Shown here in pieces: positions 1 to 7,214 of a stretch of 38,335 nt of DNA. The DNA lies in assembly GCA_026225255.1 (NCBI GenBank), contig JAMFSJ010000031.1, positions 1 to 38,335 on the forward strand, in the 5' to 3' direction. Source of the DNA: Methylacidimicrobium fagopyrum. Its GTDB lineage: Bacteria; Verrucomicrobiota; Verrucomicrobiia; Limisphaerales; UBA11358. Every line of letters begins with the position of its first letter. The stretch's first letter is position 1. Both the position numbers and the translations under genes were made by a program. The notes beneath the pieces are model-generated. The model did not search any database, was not told the origin of the DNA, and was given only the letters and a program-made list of their open reading frames with translations.

Positions 1-1
1 G

Positions 2-646
2 GCCGCGCGTAAAACCGGCGTGGATTTGTCGCAACGACAAATCGAGGCCGCTCGCCTCCGTCTGCCCGACGCAAAATTTGTCGTCGCGGCCGGCGAGGAC
101 TTCGACCTCGGCGGCGAAACGTTCGACGTCATCCTCGTTTCCGACACGCTCAACCTCACGTCGCCCACGACCACGTCGCGGGACCGGGAAATCCTAAAGC
201 GGCTTGAATTACTGGCCAAAGTGAATGCGCGGGAGTTCACGGAAAAACTCTTCGCCTCCGGCTCGTTGCTCACGCTCAAGCCCGCGCCGCAAGCCATCAC
301 GACCGATTGCAAAGAATACCGCGAGAATGGGAAAAATTTCAGCGTCGCGCAGATTGAAGAGATCGGCTTCGACCAATTCTGGAAGCGCAAAGATGAATTG
401 CTGGCCGCGCTGGAGATTTATCGTGCGGCGCGCGGTTATTATTTTTCCAGCCTGCTGATCACTGATGTAACGACGCAAAGTTCGCTGCTGCTCGTGGTCG
501 GCGACGAACGTTTCGTCAAGTGCATTGACCATCCGCGCGTTGAGCCCGGCATTTATGAAATGCGCGACGTCGTCTCGCGCAAAAAACAATTGCTCCCCTA
601 CCTCACCCAATGTTTGCGCAAGACGGAAAAAGGTGTGAAGGGATAA
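2..646 (+). CDS. DHH/DHHA2-family phosphoesterase C-terminus, 5'-truncated, methyltransferase-like N-terminus
   Basis: The frame is open from base 2, so the start lies outside the window. From about base 131 the protein matches the end of a DHH domain (SDTLNLTSPTTT, RDREIL) followed by a DHHA2 domain (DCKEYRENGKNFSVAQIEEI, then LLITDVTTQSSLLLVVGDE). That is the arrangement of manganese-dependent inorganic pyrophosphatases and related DHH phosphoesterases, which hydrolyse pyrophosphate or similar substrates in the cytoplasm. The first 40 or so residues (GVDLSQRQIEAARLRLPDAKF, GETFDVILVSDTLN) instead resemble the SAM-binding half of a class I methyltransferase. The catalytic DHH motif and its aspartates are absent from the visible part. 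Either the gene is a genuine fusion or remnant, or the contig edge is chimeric. I am sure of the DHHA2 part and unsure of what precedes it. Confidence 0.7.
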   Translation, partial: AARKTGVDLSQRQIEAARLRLPDAKFVVAAGEDFDLGGETFDVILVSDTLNLTSPTTTSRDREILKRLELLAKVNAREFTEKLFASGSLLTLKPAPQAITTDCKEYRENGKNFSVAQIEEIGFDQFWKRKDELLAALEIYRAARGYYFSSLLITDVTTQSSLLLVVGDERFVKCIDHPRVEPGIYEMRDVVSRKKQLLPYLTQCLRKTEKGVKG

Positions 647-651
647 TTTTT

Positions 652-680
652 TTGACACTCAACTATTTGCGATCTAGTTT
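652..680 (+). promoter_or_regulatory. Candidate sigma-70 promoter for the toxin-antitoxin pair
   Basis: A perfect TTGACA (652-657) is followed after 17 bases by TAGTTT (675-680). The antitoxin ATG is at 687, about where transcription would begin, so the message could be leaderless. No Shine-Dalgarno sequence is visible before the ATG. Confidence 0.5.
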
Positions 681-686
681 GCCTTT

Positions 687-908
687 ATGAATGTCACGCT
701 CACCCCCCATCAGCAAAAGTTTGTTGGTAAAAAAATGAAGGGCGGCGGCTATTTCTCCGAAGACGAAGTCATCCGCGAGGCATTGCGCGTTTATGAATTG
801 GTTGAGCAAGAAGACAATGATCCGCAGCTTGAAGCGGCTTTGCGACACGCGCTGCGCAGTCCGCTGAAGAAATATAAAACCGGCCACTTTGCTTCGCTTG
901 CTGTGTGA
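687..908 (+). CDS. parD: ParD-type antitoxin
   Basis: This 73-residue protein has the ParD/CopG-like layout: a short N-terminal ribbon and helix-turn-helix portion (MNVTLTPHQQKFVGKKMKGG, then YFSEDEVIREALRVYEL) that would dimerise and bind the operator, and a C-terminal tail expected to wrap the toxin. Type II antitoxins of this family neutralise ParE by direct binding and repress their own promoter. The stop codon overlaps the GTG start of the next gene in GTGA (905-908), which supports translational coupling as a toxin-antitoxin operon. The ATG at 687 sits directly after a strong promoter-like sequence, suggesting a leaderless transcript. Size and motif match the family well. Confidence 0.85.
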   Translation: MNVTLTPHQQKFVGKKMKGGGYFSEDEVIREALRVYELVEQEDNDPQLEAALRHALRSPLKKYKTGHFASLAV

Positions 909-1225
909 ACCGCGTTGAAATTTTTGTCCGTCACGATGCCGAACTGGATGCGTTCGGCTATTTCCAATACCTCAACGAATACAATCCTCCGACCGCGCGC
1001 CGCTTTCTTGACGCGATTGACCAGACCGTTACCAACCTTGCCTTGCAACCGCTCAAAGGTCGGTTACGGAAATTTCGCGGGGACGATTTGAAGAACATCC
1101 GCTCATGGCGCGTAGATGATTTTGAAAACTACCTGATCTTTTATCGCTTTGCTGAATCGCGGCTGGAAATTCTCCGCGTCAAACATGGGGCCATGAAATT
1201 TCCGCAGGCATTGAGGCCGGACTAA
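905..1225 (+). CDS. parE: ParE/RelE-superfamily toxin
   Basis: The 106-residue product carries the ParE signature: an N-terminal HDAELDAFGYFQYLNEYNP helix pair, a FLDAIDQTVTNLALQP helix, and a C-terminal strand block ending with IRSWRVDDFENYLIFYRF and LEILRVKHGA. ParE toxins poison DNA gyrase; that target is inferred from the family. Translation starts at a GTG that overlaps the antitoxin stop by four bases, so production of toxin depends on antitoxin translation. The length is slightly over the usual 95-100 residues. No transposase or phage gene lies nearby, so this is a chromosomal module whose role (stability, stress or a relic) cannot be read from sequence. Confidence 0.85.
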   Translation: MNRVEIFVRHDAELDAFGYFQYLNEYNPPTARRFLDAIDQTVTNLALQPLKGRLRKFRGDDLKNIRSWRVDDFENYLIFYRFAESRLEILRVKHGAMKFPQALRPD

Positions 1226-1776
1226 CTTGCCATCGGCGCGCCTACGCCGATCCCGTGCTTCAAGCAATATGCACCGTTATCCACGTATTTCTGCGCCCAC
1301 CATTTTAAGCCGGCACGTTCTTCCTTCGTCAATTTGCGGACAACTTTCGCCGGTGCGCCGAGCACGAGCGAGCCCGGCGGAATTTTCATTCCCTGCGTCA
1401 CCAACGCTTTCGCGCCGATGAGTGATTGTTTACCGATGACCGCGCCGTCGAGGATCACTGCGCCCATGCCGACGAGCACTTCATCGCCAACGGTGCACGC
1501 ATGAACGATTGCGCTGTGGCCGACCGTGACCCAATTGCCCAGCAGGCACGGAAAATTATCCGCGAGATGTAGCACGGCATTGTCCTGCACATTCGTGTGA
1601 TGGCCGATGGCGATGCGATTGATGTCGCCGCGCAACACCGCGCCATACCAAACACTGGAATGCGCACCGAGCGTCACGTCGCCAATGACCGTCGCGTTTT
1701 TGGCGATAAAAACATTTTTGCCGAGCTTCGGTTTTTTGCGGAGAAAAGTATTCAGTTGTTGGTCAAGTGCGCCCAT
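1222..1776 (-). CDS. Gamma-class carbonic anhydrase-like hexapeptide-repeat protein
   Basis: This 184-residue protein is a left-handed beta-helix enzyme of the gamma-carbonic anhydrase/YrdA group. Hexapeptide turns run through residues of the type VFIAKNATVIGDVTLG and VWYGAVLRGD. The three zinc-ligand histidines of the family are present: one in AVLHLADN, and two in VGHSAIVHACTVGD. The C-terminus (TKEERAGLKWWAQKYVDNG) is the usual terminal helix that caps the trimer. The likely reaction is CO2/bicarbonate interconversion in the cytoplasm, although many YrdA-type homologues have little measured activity. I chose the ATG at 1776 (MGALDQQLNTFL) because the open frame further upstream has no family homology and overlaps the yicC start. 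The gene converges on parE, with the two stops overlapping by four bases. Confidence 0.88.
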   Translation of the reverse strand: MGALDQQLNTFLRKKPKLGKNVFIAKNATVIGDVTLGAHSSVWYGAVLRGDINRIAIGHHTNVQDNAVLHLADNFPCLLGNWVTVGHSAIVHACTVGDEVLVGMGAVILDGAVIGKQSLIGAKALVTQGMKIPPGSLVLGAPAKVVRKLTKEERAGLKWWAQKYVDNGAYCLKHGIGVGAPMAS

Positions 1777-1890
1777 GTAAAAAAAGATAATCAAAAGGCG
1801 GCGGTTGAACCACGAAATACGCGTAAAGCAAATTTCATGCGGCTGAAAATTGATTCGCCTGACGCGGTGGTTTTTTGCATAGTGCGCGGG

Positions 1891-2766
1891 ATGAAATCCA
1901 TGACGGGCTACGGTCGCGGCGAATGCGCCCAAGACGGTTTTAAAATCACCGTTGAACTGGGCGCGGTGAATCGTCGGCAATCAGAAATTTCGGTCAATCT
2001 GCCGCGCGAGCTGGAAATGCTCGAAACGCCGGTGCGCGACACGATCAACCGCGTCATCGCACGCGGGCGCGTGACGGCGCGGATTGGCATCCACACGGCG
2101 GAAAGCAAAGCGGTGGCCCACTTGAATATTTCGCTGGCGAAAGCTTATGCGGCGGAACTCACAAAGTTGTCGGGCGAATTGAATCTGGCGAGCGCGGTCA
2201 CGTTGGATCATGTCCTGCGCGCGCCGGGCGTTTTTCAGACGGATGAGGAATTGGTGGACGCGGAAAGCCTCTGGCCGGTCGTGGAAAAAGCGTTGCAACC
2301 GGCCCTCGCGGCGTTGATGAAAATGCGCGAAACAGAAGGCGCGCATCTGGCGAAAGATTTGGCGGCGCGCATCGGCTTGATGAAATCGGCGGTGGAAAAA
2401 ATCCAACTACAAGCCCCGCACACGGCCGAAAATTACCGGCAACAATTGCTCACGCGCATCAAAAGTGCGGGGCTGGAAAACATCGCGCCGGACGACGAAC
2501 GGTTGCTCAAAGAAATCGTTTTATTCGCCGATCGCTCGGATATTTCCGAAGAGTTAACGCGGCTGCAAAGTCATTTTCAGCAGTTTGAAGATTGTCGTCA
2601 ATCGAAGGAACCGGTCGGGCGGACGTTGGATTTTCTCGCGCAGGAAATGAATCGCGAAATCAATACGATCGGTTCGAAAGCGAACGATGCGATCATTTCG
2701 CGCGAGGTCGTGATGTTGAAGGCGGAATTGGAAAAATTCCGGGAACAAGCGCAAAACGTGGAATGA
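1891..2766 (+). CDS. yicC: YicC family endoribonuclease
   Basis: The 291-residue product begins with the diagnostic MKSMTGYGRGE and ends with the C-terminal DUF1732-type block (DISEELTRLQSHFQQF, GRTLDFLAQEMNREINTIGSK). YicC proteins are cytoplasmic ring-forming endoribonucleases implicated in RNA turnover. The open frame extends further upstream, but ATG 1891 starts exactly at the conserved N-terminus and is therefore preferred. The substitution VNRRQSEISVNLP in the conserved 'vN.R.L...lrlP' stretch is mild. The stop overlaps the gmk start in ATGA (2763-2766), and a yicC-gmk pairing is common across bacteria, supporting an operon. Confidence 0.93.
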   Translation: MKSMTGYGRGECAQDGFKITVELGAVNRRQSEISVNLPRELEMLETPVRDTINRVIARGRVTARIGIHTAESKAVAHLNISLAKAYAAELTKLSGELNLASAVTLDHVLRAPGVFQTDEELVDAESLWPVVEKALQPALAALMKMRETEGAHLAKDLAARIGLMKSAVEKIQLQAPHTAENYRQQLLTRIKSAGLENIAPDDERLLKEIVLFADRSDISEELTRLQSHFQQFEDCRQSKEPVGRTLDFLAQEMNREINTIGSKANDAIISREVVMLKAELEKFREQAQNVE

Positions 2767-3413
2767 AAAATCAGAATCCAGAATCCAGAATCCAGAACCC
2801 CAAAGCCGCGCCGCTTTTGGTTCTTATCTCCGCGCCTTCGGGTGGCGGGAAGACGACGCTCTGCGAACAATTGCTTGAATCGTGCCCGGACATGACGCGC
2901 GCGATCACCTGCACGACGCGCGAGCCGCGCGTCGGCGAAAAAGACGGCGTGGATTATCATTTTTTCACGGCGGCAGAATTTTTAAAGCGGTTGCAGGCGG
3001 GAAATTTTCTGGAACACGCGACGGTTTTCGGCAACAGCTACGGCATTTTGAAATCGGAATTGCTCGCTAAATTGCGCGACGGCAAAGATGTGTTGCTCAA
3101 TGTGGATGTGCAAGGGGCGGCGACGATCCGCGAAGAAGCCGAGACGCAACCGGAATTACAACGCGCTTTGATCACCGTTTTTCTGACGCCGCATTCGTTG
3201 GAAATTTTGGAACAACGCTTGCGCAAACGCGGCACGGATGCGGAAGCAGTGATTCAAAAGCGCCTGGCCGTCGCCAAGCAAGAAGTGGCGCAATGGAAAA
3301 ATTTTGATTACCTCGTGGAAAGCACGACGAAGGCGGAAGATTTGCGGCGGATGCTGGAGATTATCGCAGCGGAAAAAATGCACGTAGCGCGTTCGCAAGC
3401 ACCGGAGTTTTAA
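2763..3413 (+). CDS. gmk: Guanylate kinase
   Basis: Guanylate kinase phosphorylates GMP to GDP with ATP in the cytoplasm. The P-loop is SAPSGGGKTT (residues 23-32), followed by the GMP-binding region (TTREPRVGEKDGVDYHFF) and the lid RKRGTDAEAVIQKRL. At 216 residues it is slightly longer than the usual 200-210 because the start lies upstream of a low-complexity leader. That leader (NQNPESRIQNPK) is encoded by a 7-bp tandem repeat. The ATG at 2763 overlaps the yicC stop, which decides the start; an alternative start closer to the P-loop is not obvious. Confidence 0.95.
   Translation: MKNQNPESRIQNPKAAPLLVLISAPSGGGKTTLCEQLLESCPDMTRAITCTTREPRVGEKDGVDYHFFTAAEFLKRLQAGNFLEHATVFGNSYGILKSELLAKLRDGKDVLLNVDVQGAATIREEAETQPELQRALITVFLTPHSLEILEQRLRKRGTDAEAVIQKRLAVAKQEVAQWKNFDYLVESTTKAEDLRRMLEIIAAEKMHVARSQAPEF
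2772..2799 (+). repeat. Heptanucleotide tandem repeat at the start of gmk
   Basis: Four head-to-tail copies of CAGAATC are seen, the last being CAGAACC. The unit is not a multiple of three, so a gain or loss of one unit would shift the gmk frame unless a downstream start is used. Confidence 0.9.
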
Positions 3414-3490
3414 CCGATTATCAGCGCGGTTTATCGCTAATAAAGACTGCTCTTAAATGATTGGCATAAATCAGTGGCGATTAGCGGTTT
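3412..3490. repeat. Dispersed 'accgctaat' repeat, inverted pair, between gmk and coaC
   Basis: The left part (3412-3445) is an imperfect copy of the element also seen at 9901 and 21387, with about 24 of 33 bases equal to the 9901 copy. The right part (3470-3490) is the start of the same element in reverse orientation (the reverse complement begins AACCGCTAATCGCCACTGAT). Together they could fold into a long imperfect hairpin after the gmk stop. Confidence 0.6.
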
Positions 3491-3517
3491 GAGCTAAAAG
3501 TCTTTTTTGGTTACAAT
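3489..3517 (+). promoter_or_regulatory. Candidate sigma-70 promoter for coaC
   Basis: TTGAGC (3489-3494) is separated by 17 bases from TACAAT (3512-3517). The coaC ATG at 3523 lies only six bases downstream of the -10 box, so a leaderless transcript is predicted, as for the toxin-antitoxin pair. Confidence 0.5.
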
Positions 3518-3522
3518 TGGGT

Positions 3523-4089
3523 ATGAGCGTTTCAAAAAAAATTGTCCTCGGCGTGACCGGCTCCATCGCCGCGCATAAGGCGGCGGATTTGGCGTCGCTG
3601 CTCACGAAAATTCCCTACGATGTGCGCGTGGTGATGACGGCAGACGCACAACATTTCATCACGCCCCTGCCCTTCAAAACGCTCACGCGCAATCCCGTCG
3701 TCACGAATCTTTACGACGAGGAAGAAGGCTGGCAGCCGACGCACATCCGGCTCGCGGACGAAGCGGATTTGCTGCTGATCGCACCTGCGACGGCCAATGT
3801 CATCGCCAAACTCGCGCACGGCATGGCCGATGACGCGTTGACTTGCATCGCGTTGGCGCTCAATCCGAAGGCGAAAATTTTGATCGCGCCCGCGATGAAC
3901 GGCAAGATGTGGCTGCACGCGGCGACGCAGGCGAATGTGCAGACATTGAAAGCCCGCGGCGTGGAATTCATCGGCCCGGACGAAGGCATGTTGTCATGCG
4001 GCTACGAAGGCATCGGCCGATTGTGGCCGGTGGAAAAAATTGTGGAACGCGCGGTGAGCCAATTAAAAACGCCCATTAAAAAGCCGTAA
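3523..4089 (+). CDS. coaC: Phosphopantothenoylcysteine decarboxylase (stand-alone flavoprotein)
   Basis: This 188-residue protein is an HFCD-family flavoprotein. It decarboxylates 4'-phosphopantothenoylcysteine to 4'-phosphopantetheine with FMN, in coenzyme A synthesis. Family marks are GVTGSIAAHKAADLASLL at the FMN site, the catalytic His in PTHIRLADEADLLLIAPATAN, the PAMN motif (IAPAMNGKMW), and the Cys-containing flap GMLSCGYEGIGRL. Most bacteria fuse this to the CoaB synthetase; here the protein ends after the flavoprotein domain and no CoaB follows, so a separate coaB must exist elsewhere or the substrate differs. ATG 3523 is chosen over TTG 3517 because the TTG lies inside the -10 box. 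Confidence 0.88.
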   Translation: MSVSKKIVLGVTGSIAAHKAADLASLLTKIPYDVRVVMTADAQHFITPLPFKTLTRNPVVTNLYDEEEGWQPTHIRLADEADLLLIAPATANVIAKLAHGMADDALTCIALALNPKAKILIAPAMNGKMWLHAATQANVQTLKARGVEFIGPDEGMLSCGYEGIGRLWPVEKIVERAVSQLKTPIKKP

Positions 4090-4123
4090 CCGAACCGCGT
4101 GCATCTTTAATTTTTAACTCCTC

Positions 4124-5545
4124 ATGAACCCAAGCCAGACAGCGTGGCTGAAGCGATTGTTCGCGCTGTTGGAAATTCCGGCACCGGATCCGGCGCGTCA
4201 ATTTCGACGCATCCAGGTCGTCGAACGGAACATCATGCTGCCGATCAAGGTCGTGTTCATCGGCATGTTGTGGAATTCGTTCGACAATAAACCGTGGTAT
4301 GGGCAGATGATCGGCCCGCTCGATGTGGTGGTTGAAACGGTCCAATATATTTTCTGGGCTTACTTCTTGATCAGCGCCATCGTGGCTTCAATTTTATTGG
4401 CGGCGGAACGATTACCGTTGGCGTTACTGCAATGGACGACGGTGGCGGACGGCTTGGTGGACGCGTTGATTGTCAGCGCGCTCGCGGTGGTGTCCGGTGG
4501 TTTGGACAGCATTCTTTTCTGGCTGTTCGTCGTGTTGATCATCCGCAATGCCGCGAGCATTCCACCCGGGTTCACGCAACTCGCTTTGAACCTCGCCACC
4601 AGTCTTTGTTACGTGTTCGTGGGCGTGGTGGATGTTTCCATCATCAGCAATCAAGATGACGCGATGTTGCGCACTTACGATTTTGAACCGCATGAAGAAT
4701 TGGGGCAACCGTTCATGCTGCGACTGGCGGTTTTGGGTCTGACGACCCTTTGCTGTTATGGCGCGCAAGTTTTACTGGAACGCCAACGGCTTGCCATTGA
4801 GGAAGCGCAGGAATTCGCCTCGCGCGAAGGGCAATTACATTCCGCCGGCCGGCTCGCCGCCGAATTTGCGCATCAAATAAAAAACCCGCTCGCCGTCATC
4901 ACCAATGCCGCGCATTCACTAAAACGCGCCGTCCTGGAAAATAAAAATTCAGCGGTGCAACAAATTGAGATCATCCGGGAAGAAGTCGCCCGCGCGGACA
5001 AAGTCATCACGCAAATCATGGGCTACGCGCAATTGAGCGAAGGCCGCGTGGAAAAATTAAATACGATCGAAGAGATTGACCGCGCCATCACCCAAGTTTT
5101 CCCCCCCGCGATGCCGACGGGAATCACGGTTCATCGCAGTTACGAACCGCCGTTTCCGCCGCTGCTCATGCAACGCAACCATTTGTCGGAAATTCTCGTC
5201 AACTTGTTGCAGAACGCGCGCGATGCATTGGGCGAGGCGGGGAACATTTCTGTGACCGCACGTTGCCGGCGCGATCTGGCAGTGGAAATTTCCGTTTGCG
5301 ATGATGGCCCAGGCGTTCCGCCGGAGAAAATTCTCCGGATTTATGAAGCGTATTTTACCACGAAAGAAAAGGGTTCCGGCCTGGGCCTCGTGATCGTGAA
5401 ACACAACACGGAACTTTATGGCGGCTCGGTGCGGCTGGAATCGCCCCTGCGGGAATCCGATCCCGGAAAATCAGGACTTGGAAGCGGCGCGAAATTCACA
5501 GTAATCTTTCCCGCGAAAGCTTTGCCCCGACCCTTTAAAAAATGA
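4124..5545 (+). CDS. Membrane sensor histidine kinase
   Basis: A 473-residue kinase with an N-terminal half made of about five to six hydrophobic segments (roughly residues 38-52, 76-94, 110-124, 128-142, 152-172, 198-217) and no large periplasmic domain. A HisKA domain follows with phospho-acceptor H250 in EFAHQIKNPLAVIT, then a HATPase domain: N box around N364 (NLLQNARDAL), DDGPGV at 393-398 and GSGLGL at 417-422. It should autophosphorylate and pass phosphate to the next gene product, the sigma-54 regulator, with which it overlaps by ATGA (5542-5545). With no extracytoplasmic sensor it probably detects a membrane-embedded or intracellular cue. The signal is not deducible. Confidence 0.93.
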   Translation: MNPSQTAWLKRLFALLEIPAPDPARQFRRIQVVERNIMLPIKVVFIGMLWNSFDNKPWYGQMIGPLDVVVETVQYIFWAYFLISAIVASILLAAERLPLALLQWTTVADGLVDALIVSALAVVSGGLDSILFWLFVVLIIRNAASIPPGFTQLALNLATSLCYVFVGVVDVSIISNQDDAMLRTYDFEPHEELGQPFMLRLAVLGLTTLCCYGAQVLLERQRLAIEEAQEFASREGQLHSAGRLAAEFAHQIKNPLAVITNAAHSLKRAVLENKNSAVQQIEIIREEVARADKVITQIMGYAQLSEGRVEKLNTIEEIDRAITQVFPPAMPTGITVHRSYEPPFPPLLMQRNHLSEILVNLLQNARDALGEAGNISVTARCRRDLAVEISVCDDGPGVPPEKILRIYEAYFTTKEKGSGLGLVIVKHNTELYGGSVRLESPLRESDPGKSGLGSGAKFTVIFPAKALPRPFKK

Positions 5546-6960
5546 ATTTGCCGCTGCCGCCCGTGCTCGTTGTGGATGACGAAAAAAATATGCGTCGTTC
5601 GCTCCAGCTCATGCTGAATGACGAAGGCTACGCCGTGCGCGCGGCCGAATCCGCCGAGGAAGCGCTGGCGTTGATCGCGCACGAAGAATTTTTCATGGTC
5701 ATCACGGACGCCCGGCTGGGCGGCATCAGCGGCTATGAACTGCTCGGAAAAATCCACAGCCAATGGCCGGAATTGCCCGCGCTGATGATCACCGCTTACG
5801 CCACGCCCAAGCTCGCGGTCGAAGCGATCAAGGCCGGGGCGATCGATTATCTCGCCAAGCCGTTCGAGCCGGAGGAATTATTTCACGCCGTCGCACGCTG
5901 CGCCGAACGCTATCGGTTGCTGCGTGAAAATGCGGCGTTGCGTTCGCGGGCAGGCGACGTTTTCAGTCTGGAACAAATCGTCGGGGAATCGTCCAAAATG
6001 CGCGATCTGCGCCAACTGATTCGCACCGTGGCCGCGACCGATGCGCGCGTGCTCGTGCTGGGCGAAAGCGGCACGGGCAAGGAACTCGTCGCCGGCGCGA
6101 TCCACAGTTTGAGCCCGCGCCGGAACGAAAATTATACCCGCATCAATTGCGCCGCGATTCCCGAGCAACTGTTGGAAAGCGAACTGTTCGGTCACGAACG
6201 CGGCGCGTTCACGGGCGCGATCAAACAAAAAAATGGCCGCGTCGAGGAAGCCGATGGCGGCACGATTTTTCTCGATGAAATCGCGGATATGGGCAAACCG
6301 CTCCAGGCAAAATTATTACGCTTTCTCGAAGACGGTTCGTTTACGCGCGTGGGCGGCACGGATGAATTGCGCGTCAACGTCCGCCTCATCGCCGCGACGA
6401 ATCGCGACATCACGCAAGCCATCGCGACCGGTGATTTCCGCGAAGATTTATTTCATCGCCTGAACGTCGTGCAATTTAATCTGCCGCCCTTGCGCGAACG
6501 CGGCGATGACGTTTTGATGCTGTCCGCGCATTTTCTAAAATCTTTCCGCGCCAAGATGAATAAGAACATCAACGGCTTTACCGCGTCCGCGCAACAGAGA
6601 TTGCTCGCCCAACGCTGGCCCGGCAACGTGCGCGAACTCCGCAACGTCATTGAACGCGCTTTAATTTTGGAGACGAGCCACGAAATCCAGCCCGCCAGCC
6701 TGCCGAATTTTGCAGGCGAAGCGCATTTGCAAAAAGGTCACGGCCTCGCGCCCGCGCCCGACGAATCTTTAGACACCGCGCTCGAACGGCTTGAAAAGGA
6801 AATCATCCAGAATACACTGGAGCAGAACAATTTCAGCCTGACACGCACTGCGGAACGACTTAAGATGACGCGACACGCCTTACGTTATCGCATGCAAAAA
6901 CTGAATATGAAAATCGCTGGGGAAAATGGGGAAATGGCTGCCACCGGCCACAACGACTGA
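5542..6960 (+). CDS. NtrC-family sigma-54-dependent response regulator
   Basis: This 472-residue protein has three domains in order. The receiver (1-120) has acidic pocket VDDE, phospho-acceptor D56 and K106. The AAA+ sigma-54 interaction domain (about 145-380) has Walker A GESGTGKE (174-181), the GAFTGA loop (221-226) that contacts sigma-54, and Walker B GGTIFLDEI (239-247). A Fis-type helix-turn-helix closes it (about 425-460; LTRTAERLKMTRHALRYRMQ). Phosphorylation by the upstream kinase should trigger oligomerisation and ATP-driven opening of sigma-54 promoters. All key residues are intact. The gene overlaps the kinase by four bases and the next gene by one base (TGATG), forming a compact operon. 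Target promoters are not evident here. Confidence 0.95.
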   Translation: MNLPLPPVLVVDDEKNMRRSLQLMLNDEGYAVRAAESAEEALALIAHEEFFMVITDARLGGISGYELLGKIHSQWPELPALMITAYATPKLAVEAIKAGAIDYLAKPFEPEELFHAVARCAERYRLLRENAALRSRAGDVFSLEQIVGESSKMRDLRQLIRTVAATDARVLVLGESGTGKELVAGAIHSLSPRRNENYTRINCAAIPEQLLESELFGHERGAFTGAIKQKNGRVEEADGGTIFLDEIADMGKPLQAKLLRFLEDGSFTRVGGTDELRVNVRLIAATNRDITQAIATGDFREDLFHRLNVVQFNLPPLRERGDDVLMLSAHFLKSFRAKMNKNINGFTASAQQRLLAQRWPGNVRELRNVIERALILETSHEIQPASLPNFAGEAHLQKGHGLAPAPDESLDTALERLEKEIIQNTLEQNNFSLTRTAERLKMTRHALRYRMQKLNMKIAGENGEMAATGHND

Positions 6961-7214
6961 TGGATACAATGGATTTTTCAACCGCCGGCTCCTCCGCGAG
7001 CTGGCTGATTTTTGTCGGCATCATGGCGGCGGTATGTCTGGCCATCTTCATCTTTGTCGTCTGGTTCACCGTGATCCGGAAAAGCAGCGGCGGCAAGAAG
7101 CGCCGTAAAAACCGTAACCGCAGGCATCAAAAAAATCCGTCGCTCGCCGAACTTGGCGGGCTGCCGCCGGTGCGCCCGGAGAAAAAATCAGACGAATCCC
7201 AATCGTCGCCGTAA
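6960..7214 (+). CDS. Small single-pass membrane protein with basic tail
   Basis: An 84-residue protein of no recognised family. One strongly hydrophobic helix (about residues 15-39) is followed at once by a very basic stretch (KKRRKNRNRRHQK), which should keep the C-terminus in the cytoplasm. It ends in a proline/charged tail with NPSLAELGGLPPVRPE. The start overlaps the regulator stop (TGATG) and its own stop overlaps the next start (TAATG), so it is very probably translated as part of the kinase-regulator-hpnD operon. The positive tail could bind membranes, nucleic acid or ribosomes; this is speculation. Position in a tightly coupled operon is the main reason to call it real. Confidence 0.75.
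   Translation: MDTMDFSTAGSSASWLIFVGIMAAVCLAIFIFVVWFTVIRKSSGGKKRRKNRNRRHQKNPSLAELGGLPPVRPEKKSDESQSSP

Noticed and set aside
1597..1890. N-terminal extension of yicC
   Set aside because: It overlaps the carbonic anhydrase start and has no YicC homology; the family starts at MKSMTGYGRGE.
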